A DNA stretch of 7,298 nt from an uncultured bacterium (GTDB taxonomy: Bacteria > Bacillota > Clostridia > Oscillospirales > Oscillospiraceae): NCBI GenBank assembly GCA_905215425.1, contig CAJMQD010000039.1:1-7298 (forward strand). The letters run 5' to 3'. The position numbers were made by a program, and so were the translations under genes. The notes under the pieces are model-generated. The model did not search any database, was not told the DNA's origin, and was given only the letters and a program-made list of their open reading frames with translations. This document shows positions 6,264 through 7,298 of this stretch, piece by piece (positions within the stretch are counted from its first letter, which is position 1; every line of letters begins with the position of its first letter).

Positions 6264-6827
6264 ATGAAAAAGGTATTTTGTATGATGCTGGCCGCCGCGA
6301 TGCTGCTGTCTCTGGCCGCCTGCGGAAAGAAGGACGACAACAAGGGCGGAGACAACACCATCGCGGACTCCAACGCTCTGCTGACCACAGTATGGGATAA
6401 GCTCTCCGACGACGATAAATTCCCCGCGGCCGGCGGCGACTTTGACCACAGTGTGGACGATGCTCCCGGAAGCTTTGACGTAAGCGACACCGAGAATCTG
6501 GACTACATGCTGGCTCTGCCTGAGGACTGCGCTGGCCTGATCGACGATGCGGCCTCTCTGATCCACATGATGAATGCTAACACCTTTACCTGCGGCGCAT
6601 TCCGCGTAAAGAACCAGGACGATGTGTCCAAGGTAGCGGACAGTCTGCACGAGAGCATCCAGTCCAGGCAGTGGATGTGCGGCTTCCCCGACAAGATGGT
6701 AATTCTGACCCTGGACAACTATGTGGTGTCTCTGTTTGGTGCAGAGGATCTGGTGAACCCGTTCTGTGATATGCTGAAGAGCTGCTACTCCGCCGCAGCA
6801 GTGGTGTACGACGAGCCCATCGCCTAA
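6264..6827 (+). CDS. Small secreted lipoprotein, DUF4358-like
   Basis: A 187-residue lipoprotein precursor. Residues 1-19 form a signal peptide (MKK, then a hydrophobic stretch) ending in the lipobox LAAC with the lipidated cysteine at residue 20. A charged linker KKDDNKGGD follows. The mature part is acidic and ends in a region (about residues 110-180) with NANTFTCGAFRVK, RQWMCGFPDK and an alternating hydrophobic pattern. This resembles DUF4358-type lipoproteins that I recall near MBOAT genes in clostridia, but the family call is from memory. I chose ATG 6264 over ATG 6258 because TAAGGAG at 6249-6255 is 8 bases from the former and only 2 from the latter. It lies 36 bases after the anti-sigma gene and 26 before the MBOAT gene, so it probably belongs to one operon. 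Its biochemical role is unknown. Confidence 0.82.
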   Translation: MKKVFCMMLAAAMLLSLAACGKKDDNKGGDNTIADSNALLTTVWDKLSDDDKFPAAGGDFDHSVDDAPGSFDVSDTENLDYMLALPEDCAGLIDDAASLIHMMNANTFTCGAFRVKNQDDVSKVADSLHESIQSRQWMCGFPDKMVILTLDNYVVSLFGAEDLVNPFCDMLKSCYSAAAVVYDEPIA

Positions 6828-6853
6828 GGATCGATTGATAACAGGGGGGACCT

Positions 6854-7298
6854 ATGCTCTTTTCCAGTCTTCCATTTTTGTATACCTTCCTGCCTTGCGT
6901 GATCTTGATCTACTTTTTAGTTCCGGATCGATGGAAGAACATGGTGCTGCTCCTCTCCAGCCTGATTTTTTACGGTTGGGGAGAGCGGCGCTTTCTAATC
7001 TTCATGATCATCTCGATCACACAGGGCTATGTGTTTGGTTGTTTGGTGCAGCAGTACCGCCAGGATCAGAAACGTGCCAAGCTGTGCCTGACCTTCTCTG
7101 CGGTGCTCAGTCTGGGGATGTTGTGCTACTGTAAATATGCGGATTTTTTCATCTCCGGCTTCAATACCCTTACCGGCTTATCTTTGCCTCTGCTCCGCGT
7201 GGCACTGCCCATCGGCATCAGCTTCTATACCTTCCAGGTACTCAGCTATGTGGTGGATGTCTACCGGGGGCAGGTAGAGGCGCAGAAAAGCTTTATTG
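6854..7298 (+). CDS. MBOAT family O-acyltransferase (AlgI/DltB-like), partial
   Basis: The first 148 codons of a polytopic membrane acyltransferase, cut by the window end. The protein begins MLFSSLPFLYTFLPCVILIY and continues with SLIFYGWGERRFL, then CYCKYADFF. It reaches the strongly conserved ALPIGISFYTFQVLSYVVD from residue 117, followed by VYRGQVEAQKSF. These segments are typical of AlgI-like MBOAT proteins, which move acyl groups (usually acetyl) across the membrane onto extracellular polysaccharides or cell-wall polymers. The catalytic histidine lies further on, outside the window. The start follows a G-rich site AGGGGGGA (6843-6850), spaced 3 bases. Partners in such systems are usually SGNH/DHHW esterase-like proteins encoded next door, so one may follow. 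Other frames across 6835-7134 are open but are shadows. Confidence 0.9.
   Translation, partial: MLFSSLPFLYTFLPCVILIYFLVPDRWKNMVLLLSSLIFYGWGERRFLIFMIISITQGYVFGCLVQQYRQDQKRAKLCLTFSAVLSLGMLCYCKYADFFISGFNTLTGLSLPLLRVALPIGISFYTFQVLSYVVDVYRGQVEAQKSFI

Noticed and set aside
6835..7134. 99-codon open frame on the plus strand beginning at 6835
   Set aside because: It is out of frame with the MBOAT gene, which shows continuous family-typical sequence from 6854 to the window end.

Overview
The window looks like a chromosomal segment of a moderately GC-rich, Gram-positive-type gut clostridium, most likely of the Oscillospiraceae (Flavonifractor/Lawsonibacter/Oscillibacter-like). This rests on strong AGGAGG-type ribosome sites, the clostridial style of the AI-2E and SulP transporters, an ECF sigma/anti-sigma pair of a type common in that group, and a GTCATTGCGAG-type intergenic repeat I associate with those genomes. 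The assignment is from memory of such genomes, not from a search.

Left part (1-2916): purB (adenylosuccinate lyase) is followed after 22 bases by an AI-2E-family membrane transporter on the same strand. The pair ends at a perfect 30-base palindrome that probably terminates transcription from both sides. Converging on it from the right is a SulP-family anion transporter with a C-terminal STAS domain (2917-4560, minus strand), with a recognisable promoter and ribosome site.

Middle (4561-5146): a 586-base intergenic region between the divergent SulP and sigma-factor genes. It holds the SulP promoter, a possible gene remnant, a sigma-A-like promoter facing right, and a 153-base non-coding element. 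The element has 18-base imperfect terminal inverted repeats, is flanked by an 11-base perfect direct repeat, and is built inside from two inverted copies of a unit whose flanks are conserved but whose central hairpin differs. It looks like a MITE. A candidate ECF-type promoter lies just upstream of the sigma gene.

Right part (5147-7298): a tightly packed rightward cluster of an ECF sigma factor, a one-pass membrane protein that is probably its anti-sigma factor (TTG start, 11-base overlap), a small lipoprotein, and the first 148 codons of an MBOAT-family membrane O-acyltransferase cut by the window end. The likely logic is that an envelope signal releases the sigma factor, which raises its own operon, including an exported lipoprotein and an O-acylation enzyme acting on a surface polymer. 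This regulatory link is inferred from layout and one promoter-like sequence.
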